Position numbers and translations under genes: made by a program. From Pelargonium nanum (Eukaryota; Streptophyta; Magnoliopsida; Geraniales; Geraniaceae), in assembly GCA_036897485.1 (NCBI GenBank), contig JAYMTF010001855.1, positions 1-20,981 of the forward strand: DNA of 20,981 nt. The letters run 5' to 3'. This document shows positions 1 through 9,539 of the stretch, piece after piece (the stretch's first letter is position 1; every line of letters starts with the position of its first letter). The notes beneath the pieces were generated by a model. The model was not told where the DNA came from and did not search any database. It saw nothing but the letters and a program-made list of their open reading frames with translations.

Positions 1-45
1 TCCATCTTTATACATGTGAAAATACATGTATAAAGGATACATGGA
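1..45. repeat. Imperfect inverted repeat (hairpin) at the left edge
   Basis: Positions 6-17 (CTTTATACATGT) are perfectly complementary to 24-35 (ACATGTATAAAG), leaving a 6-nt loop. The outer bases 1-5 (TCCAT) pair again with 41-45 (ATGGA) after a 5-nt bulge. This could be the tip of a palindromic element cut by the window edge, or a chance AT-rich palindrome. Confidence 0.5.
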
Positions 46-1639
46 AAAATACTTTTCTATTTTGGTTATGTCAAGCAGATGGCAGGCATAATGAAAAATA
101 ATTTTAGAGTGATGATAAATCCTAACCCAAAAGATTAAATTCATACCTATTTACTTGTTGGGACTAAACTATCTTTGTCATTAAATACACCTACACAAGC
201 TCAAATCTAAGCCCAGATGTGCATGTTATTTTAATAATAAAATATTAATAGTTTTCATCCAAACCCGTGCAAACTGCAAAGAGCCATGTATAATTATTAT
301 CAAAATTTTAGTAAAATATCCACCATCTTCTACTAATTTTACAACTCTCACCCAAATTTTTACTTGTTTATCCAGATTTAGTACTCTGGAGATCTCATTC
401 TACTTTTCGTAATAAGAAAAATTAACTTATCAAGTCGTGGGACATCAATATCAATGGTGTTGTTGTGAATCACAGTTGAATGTTGGTGTGTTGTGAGTCG
501 ACAAAGAAAAATTAACATGAGAGAAATACACATGTGATCAATGATTACTTTAAAAAATTACGAAGGAAGTAAAAATCAAAGAAAATTTAGATTATATATA
601 TATAATACATACAAGTATTTGAACGTTATTTACTCAAAATATTCACATTTTACAGCAATTTTTTTCATAATTTAAGTAATGAAAATATTCAATTGCTTGG
701 AATCGTCTTATGCTTTTTATATTAGAGTGGACATTTTACGTTATAAATACTTACATTATCTAAAATATGAATGATATGAGTTGAAAATGGAAATGACTAT
801 TTTAATTTTTTTTTAAGAAATGATCTTTTAGACCGTGTACTTGAAATAAAAGTTTGACATCCCATGAGTTTGAAAGTCGTTAGAGTCTTCCTAATCAATC
901 AACGAGATTATAAAATTGTTACAAAGGAACAATCTTATTAACAGTTCAATTATACATTGCTCAAAACAAGATTTTAACTTGTATTAATAGTAAGTATATA
1001 GTAGAATTGTTTCTTTAATTTTTTTTGGTTAGTTTTCTGAAGAAAAAAAATGCTACAATATAAGAATTTTGAGACAAATGACTAGTTGTGAAAATGGTTA
1101 TGATTTATGAAACAAGTTAATTAATTTATTTTAATTTTATTATAGATTTTATATTTTTTGTATCTATCTACTATACGGAGACCGGAGTACATTACCTAAT
1201 TTACTTTCCATGATAACTTGATTTTTCAACATTTTTATAAATAAAAAACCTTATGTGAAACAGCTGGAAAAAGGTGGAAAAGAATTGCATAATAAAATAA
1301 TTAAATAAGCACATTAATTACTATTCATTAATACAATTTTAATATTTGGTGTGTGAGGCTGTGAGCCATCTTTATAGCTATGAATTTAAGTGATACAAAA
1401 TAGGGGTAGTTTAGTCCCATCAAGAAAAAAAGTGTGGATTAACCTTTTGTTTTTGGATTTATCACCATCCTAATTTTAACTAAGTAGGAATGAAAATTTA
1501 GACTCGAATTTGATGACACTCGAAATTTGATAAACATAATTTTTGTTTTTAATTTGGATTGCATTTTTTTTTTATAAACAAGCGTACCAAATTTGAATTG
1601 CATTAAATAAATTAGAGCTTGCAATTTGGACCCATATTC

Positions 1640-1800
1640 GCGGGAACCTAACACCAACCTTAAACTTGAAGTTGGTCGAGTCGGGTTACTACGTGAAAAA
1701 ATCTTGTTGGGTAATGATCGGGTCGGGTGTATGTTATGACCCAACCCAGTCCTAACCCGTTCGACCCTAATCTAATTTAGGGCCGAGTACCGGCCATAAA
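1640..1800. repeat. Possible decayed transposon fragment, GGGTCGGG-rich
   Basis: This GC-richer island in AT-rich surroundings contains GGTCGGG near 1720, ACCCAACCC near 1740 and ACCCGTTCGACCC near 1757. Such alternating GGGTCGGGT/ACCCGACCC words are frequent in degenerate hAT-like or other DNA elements of plants. No terminal inverted repeats, target duplication or coding sequence could be delimited, so the call rests on texture alone. Confidence 0.25.
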
Positions 1801-3400
1801 TTTGTCGCTTCTAAAATAAACTCAACTTTTTAGGTTTGATGGGATTGGACAAATCCACATGAATCCACACGTTTGACACACAAAACTTGAAATTTGATCC
1901 AAAACCTACCACCTCTTCGAATTGAGTTCATATTAACTCTTTTGAAACAAACCCAAAAATTCCGTTCTGAATTCAATCCAAAACTCAAATTGCTAGCTTT
2001 ACGTTTAAGTGAACAATTATGAGAAACATACCTTCATATGTTTTGAGACAAATAGTTTTTTTTTGAAGGGAGAGACAAATAGTTAAACCTCTAACAAAAA
2101 TATAAATGAATTGCTGCGCTAGAAAACAAGCACATAAATCAAAATTACGCCGTTGCTTTGTTTTGAGCTCCAAGTAATCCAACCATCTATAATGTATACC
2201 ACAGCAATCCACGATGTCTCTCACCTCTTTTCCTTCGTTTTCTAGTCTTTTCTTGCTTCTTTGGTGTTGTTTTACCTTTCTGGGTTTGGTTAATTCGCTT
2301 TAAAAGTTTTGTCTTCCATATCATCAATTGATTCACTTTGATTTCATCTAGTTAGGTTCCTCTATGTGATTCATTTGTAAGTTTTTCAAAAAACTATAAT
2401 ATTATATTTGTCTTTCACGTGTATTTGAAAAATCTTTGAAATTTGAGTTCAAAAAAAATCTTTGTAATCTATTAAAAGAAACCGTACTCAAATTGGATAG
2501 AGAAAAAGGTTGATGAACTATATTATAATTGATTTATCTTATTTAACCCTCAATATTTCCAACGTACACTAAGATATATGGATTTTCTCTAAATGAATGT
2601 CTGGAATAGGTAGGAAAATGACTAATTTATAGATGTTTTCGATCAGTCTCATCCCTCCATCAAAGATTGAATTTTACATAAGTGGATGGTGAGATTTTAC
2701 ATGCATGGAAGTTTGTTTGGTAAGAGTCTTGATTACTCTTGTTTGGCAAGAAACTTTAGCTCTCATATAATTTGTTGGTTTCATGCCACCGTGCAATTCA
2801 TAAGACAATGTTTGGACATTATCAGTCTTATTAATTTTAGGTCACCTTAGGGATGATTTAGAAATTATCTTACATCCAAAGAAGCTTTGAGAATTTATAG
2901 AAATCATCAGTTTTTGTCTTCTGGGTCTGACCCTTTTTTGCGCATTGCTTTGCAGCGACTTGGGTGTCTCATTTGTCTCGTCGGCATCATCTCATCTTCT
3001 TGACGCCTGATCAATTTGGGATTTCTCTTTCAATTAGATTTCGTTGTTTCAGTCGCTTTGACAGTGTCTTGAATTTGGGCAGCCAGGGTTTGAAATAATT
3101 TACTAATTTCATGTTTCTATATTCAGTTTTCTTTCCATTTCAGGTTTGAATTCACAATCGTACTGAAACAACAACAGCCAAGCCATTTCCCAAACAAAGT
3201 TGGCATCGGCTACGTTAACTTTTTTTAAAAAAAATACTTTAGACCTGTATTTGCTCAAACCCACAACACCCTTGATTATATATTAATGAATGAATATTAT
3301 CTAGAGATGATTCAGTTGTGACACTATGCATAATATATTTACAGTGGAATGTAACTTATAATGGATTGTCTTTTGCACTTCCACATTTCACTTCTCACTC

Positions 3401-3407
3401 TATATAT
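3401..3407 (+). promoter_or_regulatory. Possible TATA box of F-box gene 1
   Basis: TATATAT lies about 40 bases before the ATG at 3445, in a T/C-rich context. It is followed by TTTTGCAG, ending at 3421, which could instead be the 3' splice site of a leader intron. If so, the TATA-like word would lie inside that intron and not be a promoter. Confidence 0.3.
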
Positions 3408-3444
3408 TTCTGGTTTTGCAGTCTATTTCTCATATTAAGGGAAA

Positions 3445-4639
3445 ATGATACCCTCCTTGTGTTCCTCTGCCATCAAGTTCCAACACAATGGCAGCAGAGG
3501 CAGAGGTTCTTGGCTGGCTTCCAACAAAGATCTCGTGCCAGAGATCCTTCTGTGTCTTCCTGCTAAGTCCATAATCAGATTCAAGCTCGTCTCCAAGTCA
3601 TGGTTCTCTTTCATTACTTCTCCTCAATTTTGTGATGCCCATGCTCGCCGCAATCCCTATCCATCGCCTTCTGGTCTCTTTTACTATATAGCCAACGTTC
3701 CACACTTCATTTCTTTCAACCCAAAAGACTACTACTACTTATCCTCCTTCCTTCGCAATACCCAATGTCAACAAACAGACTGTCAAACTGTTGCAATCCT
3801 GCAATGGTTTGATGCTATGCTCTTATTTGAGCCATCCCACCGCCCTCTTCTCTACCTACTATATTTGCAATCCCTCCACTGGACTCTTCAGATTGATTCC
3901 CCAACCTCAATTTCGCATTAGCAAGTTACTTTTCAGGATCAGTTTGGCTTATGATCCCATAACATTACCTGAATATAGACTAGTTGGTGTATGGTGTCCC
4001 GACCTGAATCACTATCAAATTGAGTTGTATACACCTAGTTCTGGTCTCTGGAAGTCTTCTGGTGAGCCTTTTACTTCGGAGGCCTGTACACGAGAGTTGG
4101 CAAACGGCGTGCTTTGGAATGGTTCACTTGTCTGGATGATCAGTGACAATGTGTGTTTATGTTATGATCTGGAGAAGGAATTTGTCAAGGAAAAGAGTTT
4201 GCCTCCTCTGCGAGGTCAATGGGAAGGTTGTGATGATTGGAGGATAGAGTATTTTGGGGTGTCTGGTGACTGTTTACATGTGATCAGAGGGTGCAACAAT
4301 GGCCTCCAGTTTGAAGTACTGGAGATGGGGAACAACTACTCGGGGTGGTCGTTCAAGTACAGTGCAGACATTCGTCACAAGGCTGTCTATGCTTGGCCTG
4401 TGATCGACGGGGAACTAACTACTGATGTTTCTGAACATGGTTGCAGGTTTTTGACAGTGATCAAGAGTGAGGAAGATGACCAAGAGTTGAGTATAGTGAT
4501 ATCGGTTGGGGGAGCGATACTTTCCTTTAATCCCAAGGATGGATCATCACAGTTTCTGCACCCTGATTTGCCTAATAGAATAGGAATGGATAGGTTTTGT
4601 AATGGTTACCAATTTATTGGAACTCTTTCTTGTGTTTGA
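3445..4639 (+). pseudogene. F-box protein (FBA domain, At5g07610-like), frameshifted copy
   Basis: F-box proteins are substrate adaptors of SCF (SKP1-cullin-F-box) ubiquitin ligases. The ATG at 3445 opens a frame with an N-terminal F-box at about residues 25-64 (core EILLCLPAKSIIRFKLVSKS), then the NPYPSPSGLF motif shared with the next gene. Similarity in this frame stops near residue 97 and resumes one base later in the next frame, which runs to the stop at 4637-4639 through an F-box-associated region (QSCNGLMLCS, YICNPSTG, LAYDP, SSGLWKS). The join falls in the TAC-rich stretch at about 3728-3744. The later frame has a stop near 3690, and the first frame ends at 3921. The span is 1195 nt, exactly one base more than 398 codons, and the neighbouring paralogue has 399 residues. 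One inserted base therefore explains the break. As written, the product would be a 158-residue protein with the F-box but no FBA domain. A recent pseudogene, a sequencing error and a truncated functional allele all remain possible. Confidence 0.85.
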
Positions 4640-4893
4640 AATACTATTAACTTTACAGTTCTACACTTCTACTCCTTTTCCTTCACAATTTGAATATTGG
4701 AATGCTATATTTTTTCCCTTTCTGAGTTTTGTTGAAAAAGCAAGCAACACTTTGATAAGTGGGATTTGTATATGATTACAAAAATGCCATGAATAGACCT
4801 TCAACCTTTGGGCTTCTTGCTTTTGAGTAATTACTGATGGTGCATAGAAAATGCCATAATATTTATGCCCAACTGTTGAGATTTCCATTTCCC

Positions 4894-4899
4894 TATATA
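4894..4899 (+). promoter_or_regulatory. Possible TATA box of F-box gene 2
   Basis: A CCCTATATAC context lies about 60 bases before the ATG at 4956, within the 316-bp gap between the two F-box genes. It is the best TATA-like word in that gap. The call is positional only. Confidence 0.3.
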
Positions 4900-4955
4900 C
4901 AATACATATTTCCCTTTCAAGCTCCAAAACTATGCCATAATACATAAAAGAAGAA

Positions 4956-6155
4956 ATGGGTCCATTCTTCTCTAAGATCCAGTACAAATGCAGTAGAGAT
5001 GCTCGTCTCTCTGCAAGTGAAGATCTCCTAACAGAAATTCTTCTCCGGCTTCCTATCAAATCCATTATCAGATTCAAATGCGTGTCCACTCGATGGCTCT
5101 CTCTCATCTCTACTCCCTACTTCTCTTCAGCTCATACTCGTCTCAACCCATACCCTACTCCCTCAGGTATGTTCTTTTACGCATCTGTATACAGAACCCC
5201 AAAATTGGTTACCTTTGACATCCAAAATTCAGCTGCTCCTCCATCCAGGTCTTTTGCTTTCCTCAGTGACCCAGGCATCATCAAAGTAATGCAATCTTGC
5301 AACGGGTTGGTGCTATGCTCATCTGCTCCCCAACCTTGTCGTCCCATCACCTGTTATTACATTTGTAATCCTGTCACCAGTCAATTCAAGCTGATTCCCC
5401 ATCTCCTTCAATCTGCAAATAAGGAACTCATTACTGTTAATTTGGCTTACGACCCTCTTAAAATGCCTGAATTCAGACTTGTTCGTGTCTGTATGTTTAA
5501 AAAATTAGCACCTGAACTAAACAACTGCTATGAGGACGATACCAGCTTTGATGTGAATGTTTATCAGATGGAGACCTACTTGCCTAGTTCTGGTTGCTGG
5601 AAGCCTTTAGGTGATCCATTTGTCGAGCCTTTGTTCAAAAAGGATGACTTTGAGCGTGGAGTGTATTGGAATGGCGCAATTTACTGGCTGAGCAAGGTAC
5701 TCGAAAGATGTTTGTATTTCAACTTAGAAAAGGGAGGACAGCTCAAGGAAATGAAGATGCCTCCAGCTCAGGAAATTCCATCTTTGCTGAGGAGGTTCAA
5801 GTATTTCGGTGAGTCCAGTGGCCATCTACATCTAATTACACAGCAACTTGATGTTTATGAAATGGAAAAAGACCATGGTGGGTGGCTTTTTAAGTACCGT
5901 CTTCGGCCTAAAGACTTGTCAATTGATTTCTCAGACATAGTATGTGACACCTTTAAAGTTCTAACTGTGATTCAAGGAGATAAGGAAGACTTCTGCGTTA
6001 TAATATCAGTATTGGGGAAAATCATTTCCTATAATTCAAAGGACAAGTCGTCAAAGATTCTGTTTAACGACACAAATCAGATGACGAGCCAACTCTGGCA
6101 GTGTTGCAAGTATAATAACTATCATCAATGTGTTGAAACCCTTTCATATGTATAA
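4956..6155 (+). CDS. F-box protein with F-box-associated domain, At5g07610-like
   Basis: This is an intact single-exon gene of 399 residues. The F-box at about 19-60 (DLLTEILLRLPIKSIIRFKC, then a WLSLIS segment) is the SKP1-binding motif of SCF E3 ligases. It is followed by the NPYPTPSGMFFY motif and a long F-box-associated region containing QSCNGLVLCS, YYICNPVTSQFKLIP, NLAYDPLKMPEFRLV, LPSSGCWKPLG, YWNGAIYWL and KYFGESSGHLHL. This FBA-type region is expected to fold as a beta-propeller-like substrate-binding surface. The substrate is unknown. The start is supported by the upstream copy, whose N-terminus aligns from the first Met (M-P...K-Q...SR...L-AS--DL). The gene is a direct tandem duplicate of the frameshifted gene 316 bp upstream, in the same orientation, as is usual for birth-and-death F-box families. 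F-box identity is near certain. The At5g07610-like subgroup is recalled by motif similarity and was not searched. Confidence 0.93.
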   Translation: MGPFFSKIQYKCSRDARLSASEDLLTEILLRLPIKSIIRFKCVSTRWLSLISTPYFSSAHTRLNPYPTPSGMFFYASVYRTPKLVTFDIQNSAAPPSRSFAFLSDPGIIKVMQSCNGLVLCSSAPQPCRPITCYYICNPVTSQFKLIPHLLQSANKELITVNLAYDPLKMPEFRLVRVCMFKKLAPELNNCYEDDTSFDVNVYQMETYLPSSGCWKPLGDPFVEPLFKKDDFERGVYWNGAIYWLSKVLERCLYFNLEKGGQLKEMKMPPAQEIPSLLRRFKYFGESSGHLHLITQQLDVYEMEKDHGGWLFKYRLRPKDLSIDFSDIVCDTFKVLTVIQGDKEDFCVIISVLGKIISYNSKDKSSKILFNDTNQMTSQLWQCCKYNNYHQCVETLSYV

Positions 6156-7036
6156 ACTAGTCTTCTATCATTTAAGCTCACTGCTTTAGTTTGTCGACAC
6201 ACTAATGCAGATGCTATTTCTCTATCTTTGTCAAATTTAACTATATGCCTAATTGAGAAAGTTTCCTTTATCCATGTTAATCTGTTACTAGCAAAAGACT
6301 TCACGTTTCCAGTTCACCAGAACCATTAACCGAGCACCCTGGGTAACTTACATAGATAGATCCAGAAAACTTTCCATATTCCAAGGCAATTTGATTCTGG
6401 CCTCCTACTTCATAACATGAATATTACTAAAAGAAAGAACAAGGATGACCCCATTCTCATGTTTTACATAACATTCCTAAAATCAATTTCTATGCATATA
6501 GTGGAACCATTATCAAGTATCTATCTCTTCAAAATTCTATCAATTTTTCTACTTGTTAACAAATCCTGAATCCTGATTTCTTTTCACACTTAAATTAAAT
6601 AAAGCGCATGCTATTCATGATAGATTTGAAAATTCAAAACTGCAGTAATAGTAATAAATCATCAATGACATATCACTTCACAAGAGCAATGCTTATGATC
6701 TATCCTATGGAATGTAACAAGCAAGTGCTTCATGGTATTTTCAATTTTGAAATCCAGGCAGTAATGTACACATTGCTTAAGTCACTTGAAGGTAGCTTTC
6801 TGATTTAAGAACAAATAGACATATATGCAAGTAATGTGAAAACAGTGAGCTCATCAAATGAGTCCTCTCTTACTACAAAGTGCAATCTGAAGTCCAATAT
6901 CATCTGGAAAACCATAGATGGTGATCGAAGTGAACAATTATTCGAACATGTCACTCTTAGTAAGATTAAGCAAATGAAAAACAATAAAAGTATTATTGCT
7001 GCTATCAAATTCTAAAGATGCACTTTTCATAACAAA
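6156..7036. other. Intergenic region between F-box gene 2 and OSTC, no gene recognised
   Basis: This AT-rich spacer lies between the convergent F-box (plus) and OSTC (minus) genes, so it should hold the 3' untranslated regions of both. A 66-codon open frame near 6608 has no recognisable motif and is probably chance. No repeat or RNA gene was seen. Confidence 0.5.
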
Positions 7037-7184
7037 ATCATTTTGCTAAGCAACACAAAACCTTCAAACATGAACCCTAACAGAACCCAAGTATCACATT
7101 TTTATAGCATATCATTTTGCTAAGTAACACAAAACCTTCTAACTTAAACCCTAACACAACCTAATATCACATTTTTATAGCATC
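7037..7184. repeat. 74-bp tandem duplication downstream of OSTC
   Basis: Two adjacent copies with a 74-base period (7037-7110 and 7111-7184) share ATCATTTTGCTAAG, AACACAAAACCTTC, the CCCTAAC block and TATCACATTTTTATAGCAT. They differ by scattered substitutions and one short indel. They lie 58 bases beyond the OSTC stop, probably in its 3' untranslated region or just past it. The AACCCTAA words resemble telo-boxes, but those act in promoters, so no function is inferred. Confidence 0.85.
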
Positions 7185-7241
7185 TCAAATTGGCCTAACT
7201 GGAACTCAATTTCTCAAGTCAATTCGATTCACAGCTGAAAA

Positions 7242-7763
7242 TCAACCAAGATAACCAGGGATCTTAATGCGGATGAAGAGCATACTCATTACATAAGCGA
7301 GAACGACGGAGGAGATTCCGGCGGAGGCATAGGAGGTCTTGACGCTGCGGGCGCGATTGCGGTCGAGAGCAAGGTCCAAGAGCACAATGCCTATACCGCC
7401 GAGAACGAACATGAAACCGGAGGAGAGGCCCTCGATGATGTACTGGCCGTTGACGCGGCCGGACATGAAGACGACGGGGCGGACGGCGCCGGTGGCGGGG
7501 TCCTGGGTGGATCCGATGCCGGGAGGCTCGACGATGACGTCGTAGACGATGCCAGAGACGACCATAAAGTAAGTGAGGAGGATGAGGGCGTAGACGGTCA
7601 TTGGGGACGGAAGTGTGAGGGTGGGGAGCTTCAGGCGGAGGCGGGGCGGGCGGAGAAAGCTGAAGGGTAGGACGCGGAGGAGGTGGAAAATTGGATCCAT
7701 GGAGGAGGACGGCGAGTCTGCGGCGGCGGAGGAGAGGCCTTGCGGCTCCGATTTGGGTGGCAT
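7242..7763 (-). CDS. OSTC: Oligosaccharyltransferase complex subunit OSTC/DC2 homologue
   Basis: This single-exon, 173-residue membrane protein belongs to the OST3/OST6 family (Pfam OST3_OST6), OSTC/DC2 branch. In animals OSTC is a small subunit that helps dock the oligosaccharyltransferase at the Sec61 translocon for co-translational N-glycosylation in the ER. The same role is inferred in plants. After a Ser/Pro-rich and then basic N-terminus there are three predicted membrane spans, at about 54-75 (VYALILLTYFMVVSGIVYDV), 113-131 and 146-165. The luminal loop carries the family signature IVEPPGIGS, then PVVFMSGRVNGQYIIEG. The protein ends IKIPGYLG, close to the conserved OSTC C-terminus. The length is near that of plant homologues (about 170) and about 20 residues longer than animal OSTC. 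The ATG at 7761-7763 is followed by a plausible MPPKSEP N-terminus. The gene is markedly GC-richer than its flanks. The family assignment is firm, and the catalytic STT3 subunit is not in this window. Confidence 0.93.
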   Translation of the reverse strand: MPPKSEPQGLSSAAADSPSSSMDPIFHLLRVLPFSFLRPPRLRLKLPTLTLPSPMTVYALILLTYFMVVSGIVYDVIVEPPGIGSTQDPATGAVRPVVFMSGRVNGQYIIEGLSSGFMFVLGGIGIVLLDLALDRNRARSVKTSYASAGISSVVLAYVMSMLFIRIKIPGYLG

Positions 7764-7919
7764 TTTGGTTGGGACGATTTTGGGGAAATGGATCTGCAGG
7801 AGACTAGAGTGGAGTTTGGATTTGGAATGGAGTTGAAACTCGAAAGTGGTCCTGTTTGGTTGCTGGGATTAGCAACCCAGATTGTTGACTTGGCTTCATC
7901 CAAACACAAAACCTCTTTT

Positions 7920-8130
7920 TGTTCCTTCGGACCGCAATCTGGAACCGAATCCGCGGATATTCAAAACAAAAAACGTTCGGGTCGAATTGGATTTAACAAA
8001 TTTGGTCATTTTAGTATAAAATAAGTGGATTTGTCCAATTTGATTTAAAATATTATCTGATCGGATTGGATCTCATGTTTAAATCTGAAATCCAAACTAA
8101 ATCAGATCTGGTCTAATTCGATCTGATCGA
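7920..8130. repeat. Possible decayed transposon end upstream of OSTC
   Basis: The sequence is rich in GGATTGGATC, CCAAATC and GATCTGATCG words and runs to GATTGCCACCTTTA near 8128-8142. The reverse complement of that end (TAAAGGTGGCAATC) resembles the RGGGTGGCAA-type termini of plant hAT elements. I could not find the partner terminus or a target duplication on the OSTC side, so this is tentative. The segment overlaps the likely OSTC promoter. Confidence 0.25.
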
Positions 8131-8927
8131 TTGCCACCTTTATTCGTAGTTCTATTGAGTTAAGGAAATGTGTTGACTGGACTTTGAATGACGATGATTT
8201 TAGACTTCAGAGTCCGACTTGTTGGGAACGAGTTGGATGAAATGAAGGTCGTTGTATGGACCTTGGGGTCTTTCTTTGCTCGTGGGATCTTGTTAAACTG
8301 ATTTTAACCAAACTCGTTGGAGGGTGCTTTGGGAAAAGTTATTGAACGACTTGTGCTTCTTTCTTCAAAGTGGAGCTCTTTTAACTTTCTCCGTTGTGCT
8401 GAGGTTCTTGATCGATGTTCGTCGTCCTCTTGCTTTCATGGAAAAAGTTGAGAGAGTATTATTTTCTCCCTTGTGCTGAGGGTCTTGATCGATGTTTGTC
8501 GTCATCTTGCTTTCATGGGAAAAATAGAGAGAATATTTGGAATTTGTTCATTTTGATCATAATTTACTATGATCATTTTAAATAAGATAGGGGTATAGAA
8601 AAGGTTGTATAGAGCAGCTAAAGATTCGCGTAAGAGATTTTTTATTTGGCTCGAACTCGAGAGCTCAAAGAAAATTCAAAGCATTTAAACCATGCGGCCC
8701 AACATGTCTCCATAGTCATTTACGATCCAATTAATTTGTTAATACACATACAAGTTAATATAATAACATCTTCATATTAAGAATAAAACCTAACCATTAT
8801 CACAATAACTCAGATTAAACGTAGAACCCAAACTAATACAAATAATATCCTTATTATGTACATGTACATTGAAACAATCTAAGACAGTAAACTTGAAGAA
8901 ATTGAAACAAATATAATTAAACGTGGT
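8131..8927. other. Intergenic region between the PR-1-like gene and OSTC
   Basis: I recognise no gene here. The interval contains a 77-bp tandem duplication (listed separately) and otherwise AT-rich sequence. The last 200 bases before 8928 are probably the 3' untranslated region of the minus-strand PR-1-like gene. Confidence 0.45.
8384..8537. repeat. 77-bp tandem duplication
   Basis: Two adjacent copies (about 8384-8460 and 8461-8537) share TTGTGCTGAGG, CTTGATCGATGTT, GTCGTC, TCTTGCTTTCATGG and GAGAGA blocks, with roughly one difference per ten bases. A weaker partial echo (ACTTGTGCTTCTTTCTTC) precedes them near 8349. No coding potential is evident. Confidence 0.8.
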
Positions 8928-9455
8928 CTAATAAGGCCTCTCTCCAATATAATTCCCCGGTGGATGGTACTCGCACGCAATGTAGGTATCACCACTGTCA
9001 CATATGATCTTGGAGCAACCTACATGCGTGGTCGTGCGCCAAACAACCTGCGTATAGTGCGAGCACACCTCTCCGGTGCCAGCTGTGCACGTGTTGTTGC
9101 CGTAATGGTACCACTTCTCCTCCGCCACCCACGCCGCCACCGCGTCCTTGGCGCTCCAGTACCTGCCTTGTCCCCAAAACAACGTCTCCCCGAACCCGAA
9201 CCCGGGCGAGTGCACCAACTTGCAATCCGCGCGCCGCTCGTTCGAGTATATGCGCGCGAATTTGGACAGCAGAGGCTGCCATTTCAGCGGCGCCACGCCC
9301 ACGGCTTTTCGTGCGGCGTTGTGTCCGTCTAGGAACTCTTGGATCAATTGGGTCTTGTTGGCGAATGTTTGAGCATGGGTTGACAGTGAAATGGTGAGAA
9401 AGAGAGTTATTAGAAGTAGGGGGGTGGGTTTAGAAAGTGGCAAAGATGAGGCCAT
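8928..9455 (-). CDS. PR-1-like CAP-superfamily secreted protein
   Basis: This 175-residue, single-exon protein of the CAP/SCP superfamily is the pathogenesis-related protein 1 type. It is secreted to the apoplast, where family members bind sterols and are linked to antimicrobial defence. Residues 1-28 form a signal peptide (hydrophobic LLLITLFLTISLST, cleavage after THA). The CAP domain shows HNAAR (45-49), GETLFWG (89-95), SHYTQVVW (132-139) and YIACEYHPPGNY (158-169). The cavity residues His45, Glu90 and His134 are present. Six cysteines (78, 123, 131, 147, 152, 161) match the three conserved disulfides. The last 11 residues, PPGNYIGERPY, fit the CAPE peptide pattern PxGNxxxxxPY, but the preceding motif is CEYH and not the usual CNYx. 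The frame extends further upstream without an ATG, and the ATG at 9453-9455 gives a clean signal peptide. The gene is GC-rich at third positions. The wording AVAAWVAEEKWYHYGNNTC resembles PR-1-like proteins such as At3g09590 more than classical SA-induced PR1. That subgroup call is from memory. Confidence 0.93.
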   Translation of the reverse strand: MASSLPLSKPTPLLLITLFLTISLSTHAQTFANKTQLIQEFLDGHNAARKAVGVAPLKWQPLLSKFARIYSNERRADCKLVHSPGFGFGETLFWGQGRYWSAKDAVAAWVAEEKWYHYGNNTCTAGTGEVCSHYTQVVWRTTTHVGCSKIICDSGDTYIACEYHPPGNYIGERPY

Positions 9456-9530
9456 TTTTTGTTCTTTTTTTTGGGTGGATGGGTTTGGGTGAATTTGGAT
9501 GTGTGGAGAATATTGGGAGATCAATCATGG

Positions 9531-9539
9531 TTTATATAG
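9531..9539 (-). promoter_or_regulatory. TATA box of the PR-1-like gene
   Basis: On the minus strand this reads CTATATAAA, a near-consensus plant TATA box, 76-84 bases upstream of the ATG at 9455. Transcription would then start near 9500, with a leader of about 45 bases. Confidence 0.75.

Larger units (their letters stand above)
1..3400. other. AT-rich intergenic region, no gene recognised
   Basis: I find no open frame here with recognisable protein similarity. The stretch is AT-rich, with a TA run at about 593-604 and many A/T homopolymers. A GC-richer island at about 1640-1800 carries GGGTCGGG/ACCCAACCC-type words, a texture common in decayed plant transposons, but I could not define ends or target duplications. 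Around 2930-3150 the sequence becomes T/C-rich and includes acceptor-like TTTCAG words. It could hold a 5' untranslated exon or promoter of the F-box gene starting at 3445, but nothing proves this. Confidence 0.5.

Noticed and set aside
3791..4639. Independent gene starting at 3791
   Set aside because: The apparent start is TTG and the frame is open further upstream. Homology to the tandem copy shows it is the second half of the frameshifted F-box gene.
4661..5107. 148-codon open frame on the minus strand over the 5' end of F-box gene 2
   Set aside because: It lies antisense to a confident F-box start and has no recognisable motif. It is explained as a shadow of the coding strand plus an open spacer.
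6608..6808. 66-codon plus-strand ORF between F-box gene 2 and OSTC
   Set aside because: Its composition is that of AT-rich spacer and it has no domain. Such lengths are expected by chance.
7339..8024. Plus-strand ORFs over OSTC and its promoter, including a 113-codon frame
   Set aside because: They are antisense to a well-conserved membrane protein, with low-complexity Arg/Gly content typical of GC-rich shadows.
8964..9372. Plus-strand and alternative-frame ORFs across the PR-1-like gene
   Set aside because: They are shadows created by the high GC content of the real gene and contain no conserved motifs.
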